A stretch of 61,424 bases of DNA from a virus, in the IMG/VR virus record IMGVR_UViG_3300028840_003815, positions 1-61,424 of that record; one strand, 5' to 3'. Positions 22,458 through 30,109 of the stretch are shown one piece after another (the stretch's first letter is position 1; every line of letters starts with the position of its first letter). The notes under the pieces were generated by a model that saw only the letters and a list, made by a program, of their open reading frames with translations, was not told the origin of the DNA and ran no database searches. Made by a program: the position numbers and the translations under genes.

Positions 22458-22918
22458 GTTTGAGTAATAAGAACCTGTAAAACTTCGCCATTCTGCATTA
22501 CTAATCCTGCATCAGCCTTTATAATCCCGTCATGCGGAATATATCCGTAGCGGGTTAAGTCTTCATCTTTCCATATCGGCCTAAAAACTTCTTTTGTTAC
22601 CAGCATGCTGCAAACATGATGCCGGATAACCAGCATTGGTTCACCTTCTTTATTTACATAGTGCCATGCTGCGTGGCAGGCTGCGGTAAAATTACCTGTA
22701 TTACTTCTCCATTCTTTTATTTTTGCTTTTCTTTTCTTATCTACATCACCAATTTTATTTATTATTTCAATATTAAAGTTTCCAAAATTTTCTTTTTCTT
22801 CCTTTGCCATTTTCAGACACATGGCCCAAGAAATTTCCATTACTTTACAGTTGTATTTTTTTGCTGCTTCTCTTCTGATTTTCCATGCTTTCTTAATTAA
22901 TACTGATGTGAATTTCAT
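22451..22918 (-). CDS. Unknown protein (155 aa)
   Basis: Basic N-terminus (SVLIKKAWKIRREAAKKYNC), Trp/His-rich centre (ACHAAWHYVNKEGEPMLVIR), and a C-terminal segment GIIKADAGLVMQNGEVLQVL. First gene behind promoter copy 7. The N-terminus recalls phage proteins that begin with a K-A-W-x-I helix, but no function is assigned. Confidence 0.6.
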   Translation of the reverse strand: MKFTSVLIKKAWKIRREAAKKYNCKVMEISWAMCLKMAKEEKENFGNFNIEIINKIGDVDKKRKAKIKEWRSNTGNFTAACHAAWHYVNKEGEPMLVIRHHVCSMLVTKEVFRPIWKDEDLTRYGYIPHDGIIKADAGLVMQNGEVLQVLITQTK

Positions 22919-22931
22919 TGTTTTTTCCTGT

Positions 22932-22982
22932 GAATTGGTTAATGTTGAGTAGTCTTATACAGGAGGCTTGAAATAATGTCAA
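22932..22982 (-). promoter_or_regulatory. Repeated early promoter unit (copy 7)
   Basis: Minus-strand TTGACA, 17 bp, TATAAG, then CATTAACCAATTC (22932-22944). Confidence 0.66.
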
Positions 22983-23004
22983 TAGCTTTTTTCAAAAAGA
23001 ATAT

Positions 23005-23040
23005 AAAAAAAGCCCGTTATTTTTATAACGGGCTTTTTTT
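23005..23040 (-). terminator. Strong terminator between minus-strand units
   Basis: AAAAAAGCCCGTTAT and ATAACGGGCTTTTTT form a perfect stem of about 15 bp with a four-base loop; T-runs on both strands. It ends the transcript of the gene at 23065 before promoter copy 7. Compare the similar hairpin at 16838-16872. Confidence 0.8.
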
Positions 23041-23064
23041 ATTACTTAATCAGTAGCTTTTTTT

Positions 23065-23250
23065 TTACAAATTACCTTCTTGAAAAACAAGGCCGGGCTT
23101 TGTTGCGTCTATTTCTTCAATATAATATTCAATCTCAGAGAGAATATCTTCTAATTCCGCTATTTTTAGAGCGGCAGTCTCATTCTCTGCGGTTATGATA
23201 TAAACTTGTTGCCTGTTCCAATGATGAACTACCAAAGCAAAAATTTTCAT
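23065..23250 (-). CDS. Small repeat-family protein, member 5
   Basis: A 61-aa protein (KIFALVVHHWNRQQVYIITA, then ENETAALKIAELEDILSEI) with the same strand-AENE-helix layout as the 11.3-11.8 kb family and the protein at 16897. Last gene before the terminator. Function unknown. Confidence 0.58.
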   Translation of the reverse strand: MKIFALVVHHWNRQQVYIITAENETAALKIAELEDILSEIEYYIEEIDATKPGLVFQEGNL

Positions 23251-23256
23251 AATATT

Positions 23257-23760
23257 TCACTCCCACATATAACGTAAATGTTTATATGGCATTATCCAGA
23301 AATGACGATCAAGGATTTCACGGCATAAGCTAATCAAAAGTTCATAATCTTCTTTATTTTCAAAATTAAATGGCTGCCAATCTGAAGACTCAATAATTAT
23401 TAAAAAGAGTCTGCATTCAAGCTTGTTGTATATCCATTCTATATTGCCATACTTTGAAAATGCTGTTACTTCTTCAGAACAACCGTAAGATGTTAATGTA
23501 TGATTTAAAAATTCATTACAATCATCACAAAAAGTAGTTGAATCGCTTTCATATCCAAAACCCTCCATTAAATAAAATGTTTCATCAGGAAAAGTTTTTT
23601 CTAACATCTGTATCTTTTTTATTACACAATCTTTGCAATAATTTAAGCCTTGATCTACATCCCCACCAGCAAGCCAATAGTCATCAAGCAAACGTTCACC
23701 TTGACTGTTTAAATACCATTCCAACCTGCTTTTTTCAAGTTCTGACAATTCACATTTCAT
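23257..23760 (-). CDS. Unknown acidic protein (167 aa)
   Basis: Acidic, aromatic, with Cys pairs (GLNYCKDCVIKK, TTFCDDCNEFL). The C-terminus (FWIMPYKHLRYMWE) is Trp/Tyr-rich. It overlaps the amidase stop by four bases, so it is translated after the amidase. Function unknown; immunity or lysis accessory is possible from position only. Confidence 0.57.
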   Translation of the reverse strand: MKCELSELEKSRLEWYLNSQGERLLDDYWLAGGDVDQGLNYCKDCVIKKIQMLEKTFPDETFYLMEGFGYESDSTTFCDDCNEFLNHTLTSYGCSEEVTAFSKYGNIEWIYNKLECRLFLIIIESSDWQPFNFENKEDYELLISLCREILDRHFWIMPYKHLRYMWE

Positions 23761-24278
23761 ATTACCTCCGCAATCTTATCGATGGCTCTGCCGTAAGCTT
23801 CAGCCAGAGCTTCAATGTTATCCTGAGCTGTCTTTAAATCTTTGTTATTGTCGATAAAAAAAGATTCTGCAATAACGCATGGGGCTTTTGTATGCTTCAG
23901 AAGATAACCGCCCCTGTCTTTTTCAGTTTTGGGCTTGATTCCCCTGTCAGCAAGCCCCAAGCAGTTTACAATTTCATTTTGCAGAATTTCAGCCATTTGA
24001 CGGCCTTTTTCAGAGCCATGATAATATAGCATTTCCGTCCCGGATGCCTTTTTATTGAAGGCATTACAATGCAATTCAATGATAAAATCCGGCCTCATTC
24101 TATTTGCTTCCAATGGAAGTGATTTATATGATGTCCGGTAATACGGACGAATACAATTATTTGACGGTGTTCTCCATGCCAGATTATCATTAAATTCAAA
24201 CTCCGATATACCTGAATTTGAGTTTATGGCCCCGGGTGATTTTTCTGTATGTCCAATTATCAATAAACATTTCTTCAT
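23757..24278 (-). CDS. N-acetylmuramoyl-L-alanine amidase (endolysin)
   Basis: A 173-aa Amidase_3-type zinc hydrolase. Expected ligands are visible: His in LLIIGHTEKSPG (about residue 10), Glu in SEFEFND (about 26-28), His in FIIELHCNAFN (about 67), and the catalytic Glu in CVIAESFFIDN (about 138). It cleaves the amide bond between muramic acid and the stem peptide. No separate wall-binding domain or signal peptide is present, so release needs a holin (candidate at 12563). The start at 24278 fits AAGGAGACAAA; an earlier Met at 24293 lacks this. Its ATG overlaps the stop of the preceding mini-gene. Confidence 0.88.
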   Translation of the reverse strand: MKKCLLIIGHTEKSPGAINSNSGISEFEFNDNLAWRTPSNNCIRPYYRTSYKSLPLEANRMRPDFIIELHCNAFNKKASGTEMLYYHGSEKGRQMAEILQNEIVNCLGLADRGIKPKTEKDRGGYLLKHTKAPCVIAESFFIDNNKDLKTAQDNIEALAEAYGRAIDKIAEVI

Positions 24279-24436
24279 TTTGTCTCCTTCCATTTTAAGA
24301 ATTTTTGTTTAGTATTTTCAGCCTTTATATAAACTTTCAATACTTGCTTAATAAATCTTTTTATACCGACTGAGCCAGCTAACTCAGTCAATTTTTTATG
24401 ATCTTTGTCTGCAATTTCAAGTATTACCTTTTTGAT
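24275..24436 (-). CDS. Mini-gene with apparent AUC start codon (53 aa, RHH-like)
   Basis: An open frame ending in an ATGA overlap with the amidase. Its product would read (M)KKVILEIADKDHKKLTELAG then SVGIKRFIKQVLKVY, a strand-helix-helix layout like ribbon-helix-helix proteins. No ATG, GTG or TTG lies in frame between the upstream stop and this segment. An AUC codon sits seven bases after a perfect AAGGAG, exactly where a start belongs. It overlaps the end of the ASCH gene. Coding is supported by amino-acid pattern and by the ribosome site; the start codon is inference. Confidence 0.55.
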   Translation of the reverse strand: MKKVILEIADKDHKKLTELAGSVGIKRFIKQVLKVYIKAENTKQKFLKWKETK

Positions 24437-24699
24437 TTCTTAACTCCTTCCCAGTTTTGGATTTCAAGTATTTTCCCCAGTTGAATTGCATAGCAGTCTT
24501 TTATCTTTATGCCTTTAAATTCAACACTCATGAACGGCCTGTCCTTGCCGTATCCGTTCCGAAAATGGATAATGTCATAGTCTCTATCTTTAAGCCTAGA
24601 ATCCCAATACGGCTTAATCTCTCTGTATTCTTCAGTTTTTTGACCTGTTGCAATTAGATCAAACCATTTCCGATGTAATGTCAGGTGTAAAATTTTCAT
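24424..24699 (-). CDS. ASCH-domain protein
   Basis: A 91-aa protein of ASCH type: KILHLTLHRKWFDLIATGQK then TEEYREIKPYW, the N-terminal hallmark with the invariant E-Y/R and KxxxYW. The rest (IIHFRNGYGKDRPFMSVEFK) continues the barrel. ASCH domains bind RNA or nucleotides (PUA-like) and some cleave modified nucleosides or act as RNases. The end overlaps the mini-gene; the start overlaps the previous stop (TAATG). Confidence 0.85.
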   Translation of the reverse strand: MKILHLTLHRKWFDLIATGQKTEEYREIKPYWDSRLKDRDYDIIHFRNGYGKDRPFMSVEFKGIKIKDCYAIQLGKILEIQNWEGVKKSKR

Positions 24700-24878
24700 T
24701 ATCTCTCCTGTTCAGTGTAAATTTTCCCATCTGATTCTTTTATCATAGAAGCTTCTTCTTTATTCCACAAGTAACCTGTAAGGATGTCTATTATTTCATC
24801 CCTTTCTTTTGAACACATAAGAGACAGAATATTAACGGCGTTAAAGACAATTGTATATTCATTTTTTTGTGATCTCAT
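24699..24878 (-). CDS. Small unknown protein (59 aa)
   Basis: ATG behind GGAGAAAAA; protein RSQKNEYTIVFNAVNILSLM ... KERDEIIDILTGYLWNKEEA. It overlaps both neighbours (ATGA and TAATG), so it is embedded in the operon. Helical. Function unknown. Confidence 0.6.
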   Translation of the reverse strand: MRSQKNEYTIVFNAVNILSLMCSKERDEIIDILTGYLWNKEEASMIKESDGKIYTEQER

Positions 24879-25111
24879 TTTTTCTCCAATCTATTACAAT
24901 ACATTAACCTGTTATTCTTTCTGATTCTTTTGTTTTTCGCATATGAAAGTTTAATTTTGGGCTGCTTTACCGGATAGCCAGCCGGAGGTATTGAACTTGG
25001 TTTATGTTTAGAAAATATTGGTTTTTCCATATCTTCTAATATTTCAATAGTTTCGCTGAAAGATTTTAAATACCAAAAATCTTCTTCTGTAAAATATTCA
25101 TATTTTTTCAT
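24875..25111 (-). CDS. Small unknown protein (78 aa)
   Basis: Acidic N-terminal half (YFTEEDFWYLKSFSETIEIL), basic C-terminal half (LSYAKNKRIRKNNRLMYCNR). Overlaps the next start by four bases. Function unknown. Confidence 0.57.
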   Translation of the reverse strand: MKKYEYFTEEDFWYLKSFSETIEILEDMEKPIFSKHKPSSIPPAGYPVKQPKIKLSYAKNKRIRKNNRLMYCNRLEKK

Positions 25112-25121
25112 ACCACTCCAC

Positions 25122-25382
25122 CTAAATCGCTGAAACTACGCATTTTATTTTTTCTATCGGAACATTACCTTCATTCCAATAAGCATCACCGAACTGATTA
25201 TGATGATCTGGTAATTTATGCGGGTTCCCGGCTTCGATTTCATAGATAATTTTCCGGCCTGTTTTCATACTCCAAAACATGGCAGCTTGCAGTGTTGTGA
25301 ACCCCCGCACTGGGGATTTAATAAAGCCGACCTGCTGGTATCTTTTGGCTTTTTTTGGGGTTGTGGCGTGATATAGTTTCAT
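25122..25382 (-). CDS. Small protein with ADP-ribosyltransferase-like start
   Basis: An 86-aa protein beginning MKLYHATTPKKAKRYQQVGF then GFTTLQAAMFWSMKTGRKII. The LYHxTxxxxAxxIxxxGF pattern followed by a TT/AxxF strand is seen in small ADP-ribosyltransferase-fold proteins. The classical H-Y-E triad is not clearly complete. The start at 25382 is preferred over 25409 because it begins with the family motif. Low to moderate confidence in the fold. Confidence 0.55.
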   Translation of the reverse strand: MKLYHATTPKKAKRYQQVGFIKSPVRGFTTLQAAMFWSMKTGRKIIYEIEAGNPHKLPDHHNQFGDAYWNEGNVPIEKIKCVVSAI

Positions 25383-25416
25383 ATCTTTTCCCTGAATATT
25401 TGAGTGCATATCTAAG

Positions 25417-25452
25417 CGACTCCGATACGTTTAGAGATAGGCCGGAGACGCT
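25417..25452 (-). other. Intergenic hairpin
   Basis: GCGaCTCCG and CGGAGaCGC pair around an 18-base loop upstream of the gene at 25122. Possible processing site or terminator without a T-run. Confidence 0.4.
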
Positions 25453-25497
25453 CAAATTCAGTCTTTGTATGTCTTGATATATAGCCAGTCCTTAAAC

Positions 25498-25605
25498 CTA
25501 TTTAACGCATATATCAATAAAGATTTTATCTGTACCTGGAAATTCATTCATACAAGAAATAATAAAAGGTGTATAATCATACTTATTTGCATGAAATATT
25601 TTTCA
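25498..25605 (-). pseudogene. Possible coding remnant
   Basis: After the TGA of the gene at 25609 the same frame meets a second TGA and then reads IFHANKYDYTPFIISCMNEF, PGTDKIFIDICVK and a stop. The composition looks coding, but there is no proper start or ribosome site. It may be the leftover 3' end of a longer version of the upstream gene. The rest of 25383-25608 shows only the hairpin. Confidence 0.3.
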
Positions 25606-25608
25606 AGA

Positions 25609-25839
25609 TCAAGCTCGTGGGCTGTGGATATTATCATAAAAAAACTTTTTAGAGCAATATAGGAAAAGGTTTGTACAGATTCCACAATTGAACACCCTTC
25701 CGCAATAATCACATTTACTCTTCTCTATTTTTTTTATAATTTCCTTAACAGATAATTCTTTCATTCTGCCTCCAATATTGTTTTTTTCAATATCCATATC
25801 TGACAATATTTTATTGAATAGGTCTTTTGCTTTACTCAT
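25609..25839 (-). CDS. Small zinc-knuckle protein
   Basis: A 76-aa protein with SKCDYCGRVFNCGICTNLFL, four closely spaced cysteines, then CSKKFFYD. Two starts are possible: 25839 (overlapping the previous stop) and 25764 (GGAGG four bases upstream). Function unknown. Confidence 0.58.
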   Translation of the reverse strand: MSKAKDLFNKILSDMDIEKNNIGGRMKELSVKEIIKKIEKSKCDYCGRVFNCGICTNLFLYCSKKFFYDNIHSPRA

Positions 25840-26306
25840 TTCTTATTAGCTTCATACCAAGCTTTGCTTCGTGCTTTTATCTTATCCTTATTAGCCTCAT
25901 AGTAAGTTTTTGCTTTATCCTTATTAGCCTCATAGTAAGTTTTTGCTTTATCCTTATTAGCCTCATAATAAGCTTTTGCTTTATCCTTATTAGCCTCATA
26001 ATAAGCTTTTGCTTTATCCTTATTAGCCTCATAATAAGCTTTCTTCCGTGCTTTTATCTTATCCTTATTAGCCTCATAGTAAGTTTTTGCTTTATCCTTA
26101 TTAGCTTCATAGTAAGTTTTTGCTTTATCCTTATTAGCCTCATAATAAGCTTTATTGTAAGCTTTTGCTTTATCCTTATTAGCCTCATAATAAGCTTTTG
26201 CTTTATCCTTATTAGCCTCATAATAAGCTTTCTTCCGTGCTTTTATCTTATCCTTATTAGCCTCATAATAAGCTTTGTTTTTTGCTTTGCGTTCTTCTGG
26301 TGTCAT
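25836..26306 (-). CDS. Repeat protein of YYEANKDK units
   Basis: A 156-aa protein made almost entirely of the unit YYEANKDKAKA (11 residues) with longer units of 14-15 residues (KARKKAYYEANKDKI). It is highly charged and probably one long helix. Similar linkers occur in phage zinc-finger/HNH proteins, where they join an N-terminal zinc knuckle to a nuclease; here both ends are missing. Compare 41194-41706, which keeps the zinc knuckles. The repeats are nearly identical at DNA level, so unit number is likely unstable. Confidence 0.6.
   Translation of the reverse strand: MTPEERKAKNKAYYEANKDKIKARKKAYYEANKDKAKAYYEANKDKAKAYNKAYYEANKDKAKTYYEANKDKAKTYYEANKDKIKARKKAYYEANKDKAKAYYEANKDKAKAYYEANKDKAKTYYEANKDKAKTYYEANKDKIKARSKAWYEANKK
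25846..26280 (-). repeat. Tandem 33-bp coding repeats
   Basis: About ten units built on TTATTAGCCTCATAATAAGC (plus strand) with 33-bp spacing and occasional longer units. They encode the YYEANKDK protein; there are no spacers of unrelated sequence. Confidence 0.85.
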
Positions 26307-26420
26307 GATCTTTATCTTTCTTATTAAGCGTAACAGATACGAGCTATCTGATTAATGACAGACTTTCAGCAGCACTGGTTATGCCGGTATATATCATATT
26401 GATATGGATTCTCTGAGCTT

Positions 26421-26993
26421 TTATGACTTGTTACAGCTTTGCAAGCTTATAAACTGTTTGATTGTCAGCATATTATCATATTTTTTTCTGTTCTTCTTTG
26501 TTTTTATATATTCCTTCTGTTTGCCGGGTCTATGTTTTCTTATAAAATCAGGTGCGAAAGTTTCTTTAAAAAAAATATCTGGAATTATTTTATATATATA
26601 TATTCCATACTTATCATAAACCCATTTTTGATTTATAATAAAATCTCTTCCATCTCCATTTCTTGTATAAGAACCTTTTATATCTACAAAAATATTTGTA
26701 GTATCAGGATGAAATACAGTATTAAATAAATGAGTATTTAATTTAAAATTCCAGTCTGCTGTGTAATGATGGCTTGATAAAAGTACTCTTTTTATTGTTT
26801 TTTCTTTTTCTTCTTGTCGAACTTTAGTTTTATATTTTTTGATGATAGAAATAAATTGTTTATCTGATAACAAAAATGATTCAGGCTGATAAATTGAATT
26901 TGAAATCAGATCGGCCTGCTCGCATTCTTTAAGCCAATGAAAGAATACTAACTCCTCAAAAGAGGAGTAATTATGAGTTAAAATTTTTGCCAT
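26421..26993 (-). CDS. DUF1064-like PD-(D/E)XK nuclease
   Basis: A 190-aa protein. The core reads SSHHYTADWNFKLNT ... NIFVDIKGSYTRNGDGRDFI ... WVYDKYGIYIYKIIP. Tyr-x-Ala-Asp, then VDIKG with a following Lys, fits the Asp...(D/E)xK active site of the DUF1064 phage nuclease/resolvase family. A Holliday-junction or endonuclease role next to the recombination genes is consistent. C-terminal tail is Lys-rich. Confidence 0.72.
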   Translation of the reverse strand: MAKILTHNYSSFEELVFFHWLKECEQADLISNSIYQPESFLLSDKQFISIIKKYKTKVRQEEKEKTIKRVLLSSHHYTADWNFKLNTHLFNTVFHPDTTNIFVDIKGSYTRNGDGRDFIINQKWVYDKYGIYIYKIIPDIFFKETFAPDFIRKHRPGKQKEYIKTKKNRKKYDNMLTIKQFISLQSCNKS

Positions 26994-27017
26994 TTATAGC
27001 TTTCCTTTGTCTGTTTT

Positions 27018-27040
27018 ATGCCGGGAATTATTCCCGGCAT
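27018..27040 (-). other. Intergenic hairpin
   Basis: ATGCCGGGAA and TTCCCGGCAT form a 10-bp stem with a three-base loop just after the Gp3-like gene. No T-run on the minus strand. Confidence 0.5.
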
Positions 27041-27047
27041 TGATTAT

Positions 27048-28538
27048 TTAAAATGGTTGTTTTTCTGTTTCTGCTGTTTCTGCTGTATCAACTATAAATT
27101 CAGACTCAAATTTGTCTAAATTCTTATTAATAAAATTAATGGTACGTGGCAACAAGCAATACCAGTGCCCAATTTCATCAAAATTTACAGGTGTTGCGAA
27201 TTCTGGCATTTTCTGCTTTATAAATTCTGTTAATCCAGGAGTACGCTGCTCTCTCTTTCCCAGATCAACAAATAATTTATGATGTTCTGTCAGTTCGGTG
27301 AGAAAATCAGCCCACATTGGAACATGCTGAACCTGAATCAATTTTGTTGACTCCACCCGGAACGGAAAAAATTTGTCTTTGCCTTTTGGATGCCTGCTGA
27401 AATTCTGCATAGCGATTTTTACGCCGTCTCTATCATAACCGCGCTCTGAAACCTGAGCATGAATTTTTTTCAGCAGTTTGCGCTCCGGATCGTCTCCGAT
27501 TAAATCTGTTTTGGCTCCTGTATATTGTGCTGGTGATTGTTCCGGCTGTTGCTGTTTTTCTGTATCAGGCTGTTGACTTGCTGTAACAAAATTCAATTCC
27601 CCTGAAGGCATGGCATCAGTCTGTGTAACAATTTCATTATCAGTTTTTTCAGGATAAAATTCTTCTGAATTTTCAGGATAAAATTCTTCTGAAAAATCCT
27701 GAGAATCATCAACAGTAGAATCAAAAGCGATTGATTTTATTTGAGATAATGCAAGCTCTTTGACTTGTCCGAATTGCTGTGAACGAAATTCAATGGATTG
27801 CGCCTGTTTAAATGCCAAAGTCTGTAATTCATCAACTGAGCCTTTAAAAACTATCGAAACAACCGGAATTGTGGTTTGCCCTCCATTCGGTATTGTAATG
27901 GCCTGGGGTACAAGCATCAGGTATAATGGAAGAAATGCAAGATTTCCACCTGTAAAATTTTGCAAGAAATATAGACTGCCCATAATGGAGCTGATTGTCC
28001 TGAAAGATGTTGTACGAAATCTGAAACAGCCTCCAATGTATTCTGCCTGATCTATCAAAAAAGTCAGGCAGCCATTCGGTTTGCATTTTCTTGCCCCGCT
28101 TGAATTTGGATTGAGCAAATGACATGTGCATTTTACTTTCTCACGTTTTCCGGATTGCTGGTTCAGACTCAAACCCATATGCCCGTCTCCTTCACATTGA
28201 CATTGAGAGCCATTGTAATAAGCATACCGGGTATAAAAGATTAAGTCCATATCCTGCTCAGACTGGCAATTATGCAAGAGCCTGATAGGGATTCCAATTA
28301 TATTCCCGTCTTTATTCAATAAAGCCGGTCTTTTTTGATCTGCTTTGAGTTTTTCAATCAAATCAGTATCAAGGATAAAATTGTCATCTGAACCACGCTC
28401 GGTTTTTGTGATTAAAAAATGGTCTGTTTTTTGCGGAAGCCGGAATTCTTTTCCGGCTTTGCTTTTCCGCTTTTCGCCTTTGAAACCGACTTTTACAGAG
28501 CCTGTATGCAACAGTTGTGGTGTAAAATTCTTAATCAT
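27048..28538 (-). CDS. Gp3-like phage recombination-associated protein
   Basis: A 496-aa protein starting MIKNFTPQLLHTGSVKVGFK, typical of the phage Gp3-like (recombination directionality-like, often called hydrolase or metal-binding) family. A Cys cluster (SQCQCEGDGHM, KCTCHLLNP, RKCKPNGCLTFL) at about 130-175 fits zinc binding. GGCFRFRTTSFRTISSIMGS and GGNLAFLPLYLMLVPQAITI are further family segments. Residues 310-400 are a low-complexity linker with a small repeat (EEFYPE). It overlaps the exonuclease gene upstream, a frequent pairing in phages. The exact activity is not established. Confidence 0.78.
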   Translation of the reverse strand: MIKNFTPQLLHTGSVKVGFKGEKRKSKAGKEFRLPQKTDHFLITKTERGSDDNFILDTDLIEKLKADQKRPALLNKDGNIIGIPIRLLHNCQSEQDMDLIFYTRYAYYNGSQCQCEGDGHMGLSLNQQSGKREKVKCTCHLLNPNSSGARKCKPNGCLTFLIDQAEYIGGCFRFRTTSFRTISSIMGSLYFLQNFTGGNLAFLPLYLMLVPQAITIPNGGQTTIPVVSIVFKGSVDELQTLAFKQAQSIEFRSQQFGQVKELALSQIKSIAFDSTVDDSQDFSEEFYPENSEEFYPEKTDNEIVTQTDAMPSGELNFVTASQQPDTEKQQQPEQSPAQYTGAKTDLIGDDPERKLLKKIHAQVSERGYDRDGVKIAMQNFSRHPKGKDKFFPFRVESTKLIQVQHVPMWADFLTELTEHHKLFVDLGKREQRTPGLTEFIKQKMPEFATPVNFDEIGHWYCLLPRTINFINKNLDKFESEFIVDTAETAETEKQPF

Positions 28539-29418
28539 AATAGATAATTCCTTTCTGTGTTTTTGTATTGCCTTCAATCCATGTTGCCCATGATGGGAGT
28601 GTAATATATTCCGTTTTTTCTGAATATCCGGGCCATTCATCAGCAGTCAGGCATTTTCCGTATAAATCCAAATATTGCTGGTATTGTTGCCGTGCGGATT
28701 CTATATCAGCGGAATGGAGTCTGTAAACAGCAACTCCAATTTCAGGATTCTGTTCTGGTAATTTTTTTTCTACTGCGATAAACCTGAAATCGTTGAATTT
28801 TATCCCAGGGTTCGCTTCTGTCAATACATCCAGATAAAATGCGGCGCTCCAATGATATTTAAAATTCCCTATTGATTTTGAAAAGCCTTCCATAGATGCG
28901 TCAGAAGTGCTTTTTAAATCGATGCAGGTAAAGCCTGTATCAGTCGGTTTCAAGTAGTCAGGGCGGCATTTCTTCCAGAATCCGCGCCAGTCTTTTGAAA
29001 AAACGGAATGTTCTGCGTATCCATTTGACACCAATCGTGCGGCTTCAGGATGATTCATGACGGCCTGCTGCATTCTGCTAATCGTATCAAAATCTCTCTG
29101 ACGTACAGGCAATTTCCCGGATTCAAGAGGGAGCTTTGTTTTTTTCCCGTCTTCTATCACTTCATATTGTTCGCCAAATTTTTTCGGTTCCAGTACTAAT
29201 GTATGAAATAAAGTGCCTATTTGAAGAACTGATAAGCGGTTAAAATTCCACTCCGGTTCAGGTTCGGTAAATGTTTGAAATGCTTTTGCAGGGCTGCTGT
29301 CTGCCAGTTTTTTGAGTGTAGAAGATGACAGAATATATCTGTCTTCTGGGTCCCTAACATCTCTATGATAAACATGATTTGACATATCAGGAATAATACC
29401 GGGTTTGTCTATTTTCAT
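28531..29418 (-). CDS. RecE/DUF3799-type PD-(D/E)XK exonuclease
   Basis: A 295-aa protein. KPGIIPDMSNHVYHRD ... LSSSTLKKLADSSPAKAF is the usual start of this family; LQIGTLFHTLVLEP follows. The active site is seen as KCRPDYLKP (Asp) then FTCIDLKSTSDAS (D-x-K) near residues 150-175, and a conserved YHWSAAFYLDVL follows. Such enzymes chew 5' ends for phage recombination. The annealing partner may be the Gp3-like protein. Confidence 0.85.
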   Translation of the reverse strand: MKIDKPGIIPDMSNHVYHRDVRDPEDRYILSSSTLKKLADSSPAKAFQTFTEPEPEWNFNRLSVLQIGTLFHTLVLEPKKFGEQYEVIEDGKKTKLPLESGKLPVRQRDFDTISRMQQAVMNHPEAARLVSNGYAEHSVFSKDWRGFWKKCRPDYLKPTDTGFTCIDLKSTSDASMEGFSKSIGNFKYHWSAAFYLDVLTEANPGIKFNDFRFIAVEKKLPEQNPEIGVAVYRLHSADIESARQQYQQYLDLYGKCLTADEWPGYSEKTEYITLPSWATWIEGNTKTQKGIIYYD

Positions 29419-29432
29419 GATGATAATCCTTT

Positions 29433-29684
29433 CTAATCATGTGAGCGCTCATTATAGACGCTTTGTAAGACAGGATATAATTCTGTTTGTAGTTCAATTT
29501 CAAAATTTTTTACAAGCTTATGAAAACTTTCTACAAATTCAGATTGTTCCTTTGTCAGTTTATCTCTGTCAATTGCCAAGACTGAATTGGGGGCTGTTGT
29601 GCGTTCTGCATCCCAGAGAACTTGAGCTATTTTTTCAAATAAATCATAGATTTCTTTTAGATTTGGCCTTTTCGTTTCTCCCAT
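29433..29684 (-). CDS. Small unknown helical protein
   Basis: An 83-aa helical acidic protein (EIYDLFEKIAQVLWDAERTT, FHKLVKNFEIELQTELYPVL). It lies upstream of the exonuclease gene in the same direction. Function unknown. Confidence 0.58.
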   Translation of the reverse strand: MGETKRPNLKEIYDLFEKIAQVLWDAERTTAPNSVLAIDRDKLTKEQSEFVESFHKLVKNFEIELQTELYPVLQSVYNERSHD

Positions 29685-29694
29685 GATCCCCTCC

Positions 29695-30066
29695 TTATTT
29701 TCTTATTAAATCACCTGTCATAAGAGAGTGCCATTCCTCATGGCATTCTCTGCACAATAAACTTTTCGGCCATTCATCAGCATCCTTAAAAAATTTATGC
29801 GGTGCCCAGTGGTGTTCTTCAACGTGAGTATGTTTATTGCATCTCTGACATATGCCTAAATTTGGCTGATAAATTTTTCCAGGTTCACTATTCAATATTT
29901 CTTCAGGAACATTTTTCTTTTTTACAAAAAATGTTGTTCTCTTCCCGCAAAATGAGCAGGCATAAGGGAATCTTGATCTTTCATTGCTATCAATGATTTT
30001 AACTATTTTCCATTTCGGGCCTTGTCCGCAATATTGGCAAGGCTTCATTAAATCTTTTCTTAACAT
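29695..30066 (-). CDS. HNH-type protein with extra zinc knuckle
   Basis: A 123-aa protein. An N-terminal CQYCGQG and CSFCGKR pair precedes the HNH-like core: ICQRCNKHTHVEEHHWAPHK (H-H near 90), then LLCRECHEEWHSLM. Zinc-stabilised HNH proteins nick or cut DNA in phages. It is the first gene of the leftward early transcript, driven by the promoter at 30110-30138. Confidence 0.72.
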   Translation of the reverse strand: MLRKDLMKPCQYCGQGPKWKIVKIIDSNERSRFPYACSFCGKRTTFFVKKKNVPEEILNSEPGKIYQPNLGICQRCNKHTHVEEHHWAPHKFFKDADEWPKSLLCRECHEEWHSLMTGDLIRK

Positions 30067-30109
30067 TTAATTTACATCTCCATTTGATCTGAAATTTAAA
30101 AGATGGTTT

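Noticed and set aside
25846-26280. Regular repeats that could look like a CRISPR array
   Set aside because: The whole stretch is one open frame of a repeat protein; there are no unique spacers and no cas genes.
25827-26327. Plus-strand hydrophobic frame opposite the YYEANKDK gene
   Set aside because: It is the mirror of a low-complexity coding repeat; the minus frame has a start coupled to neighbours and fits the gene direction.
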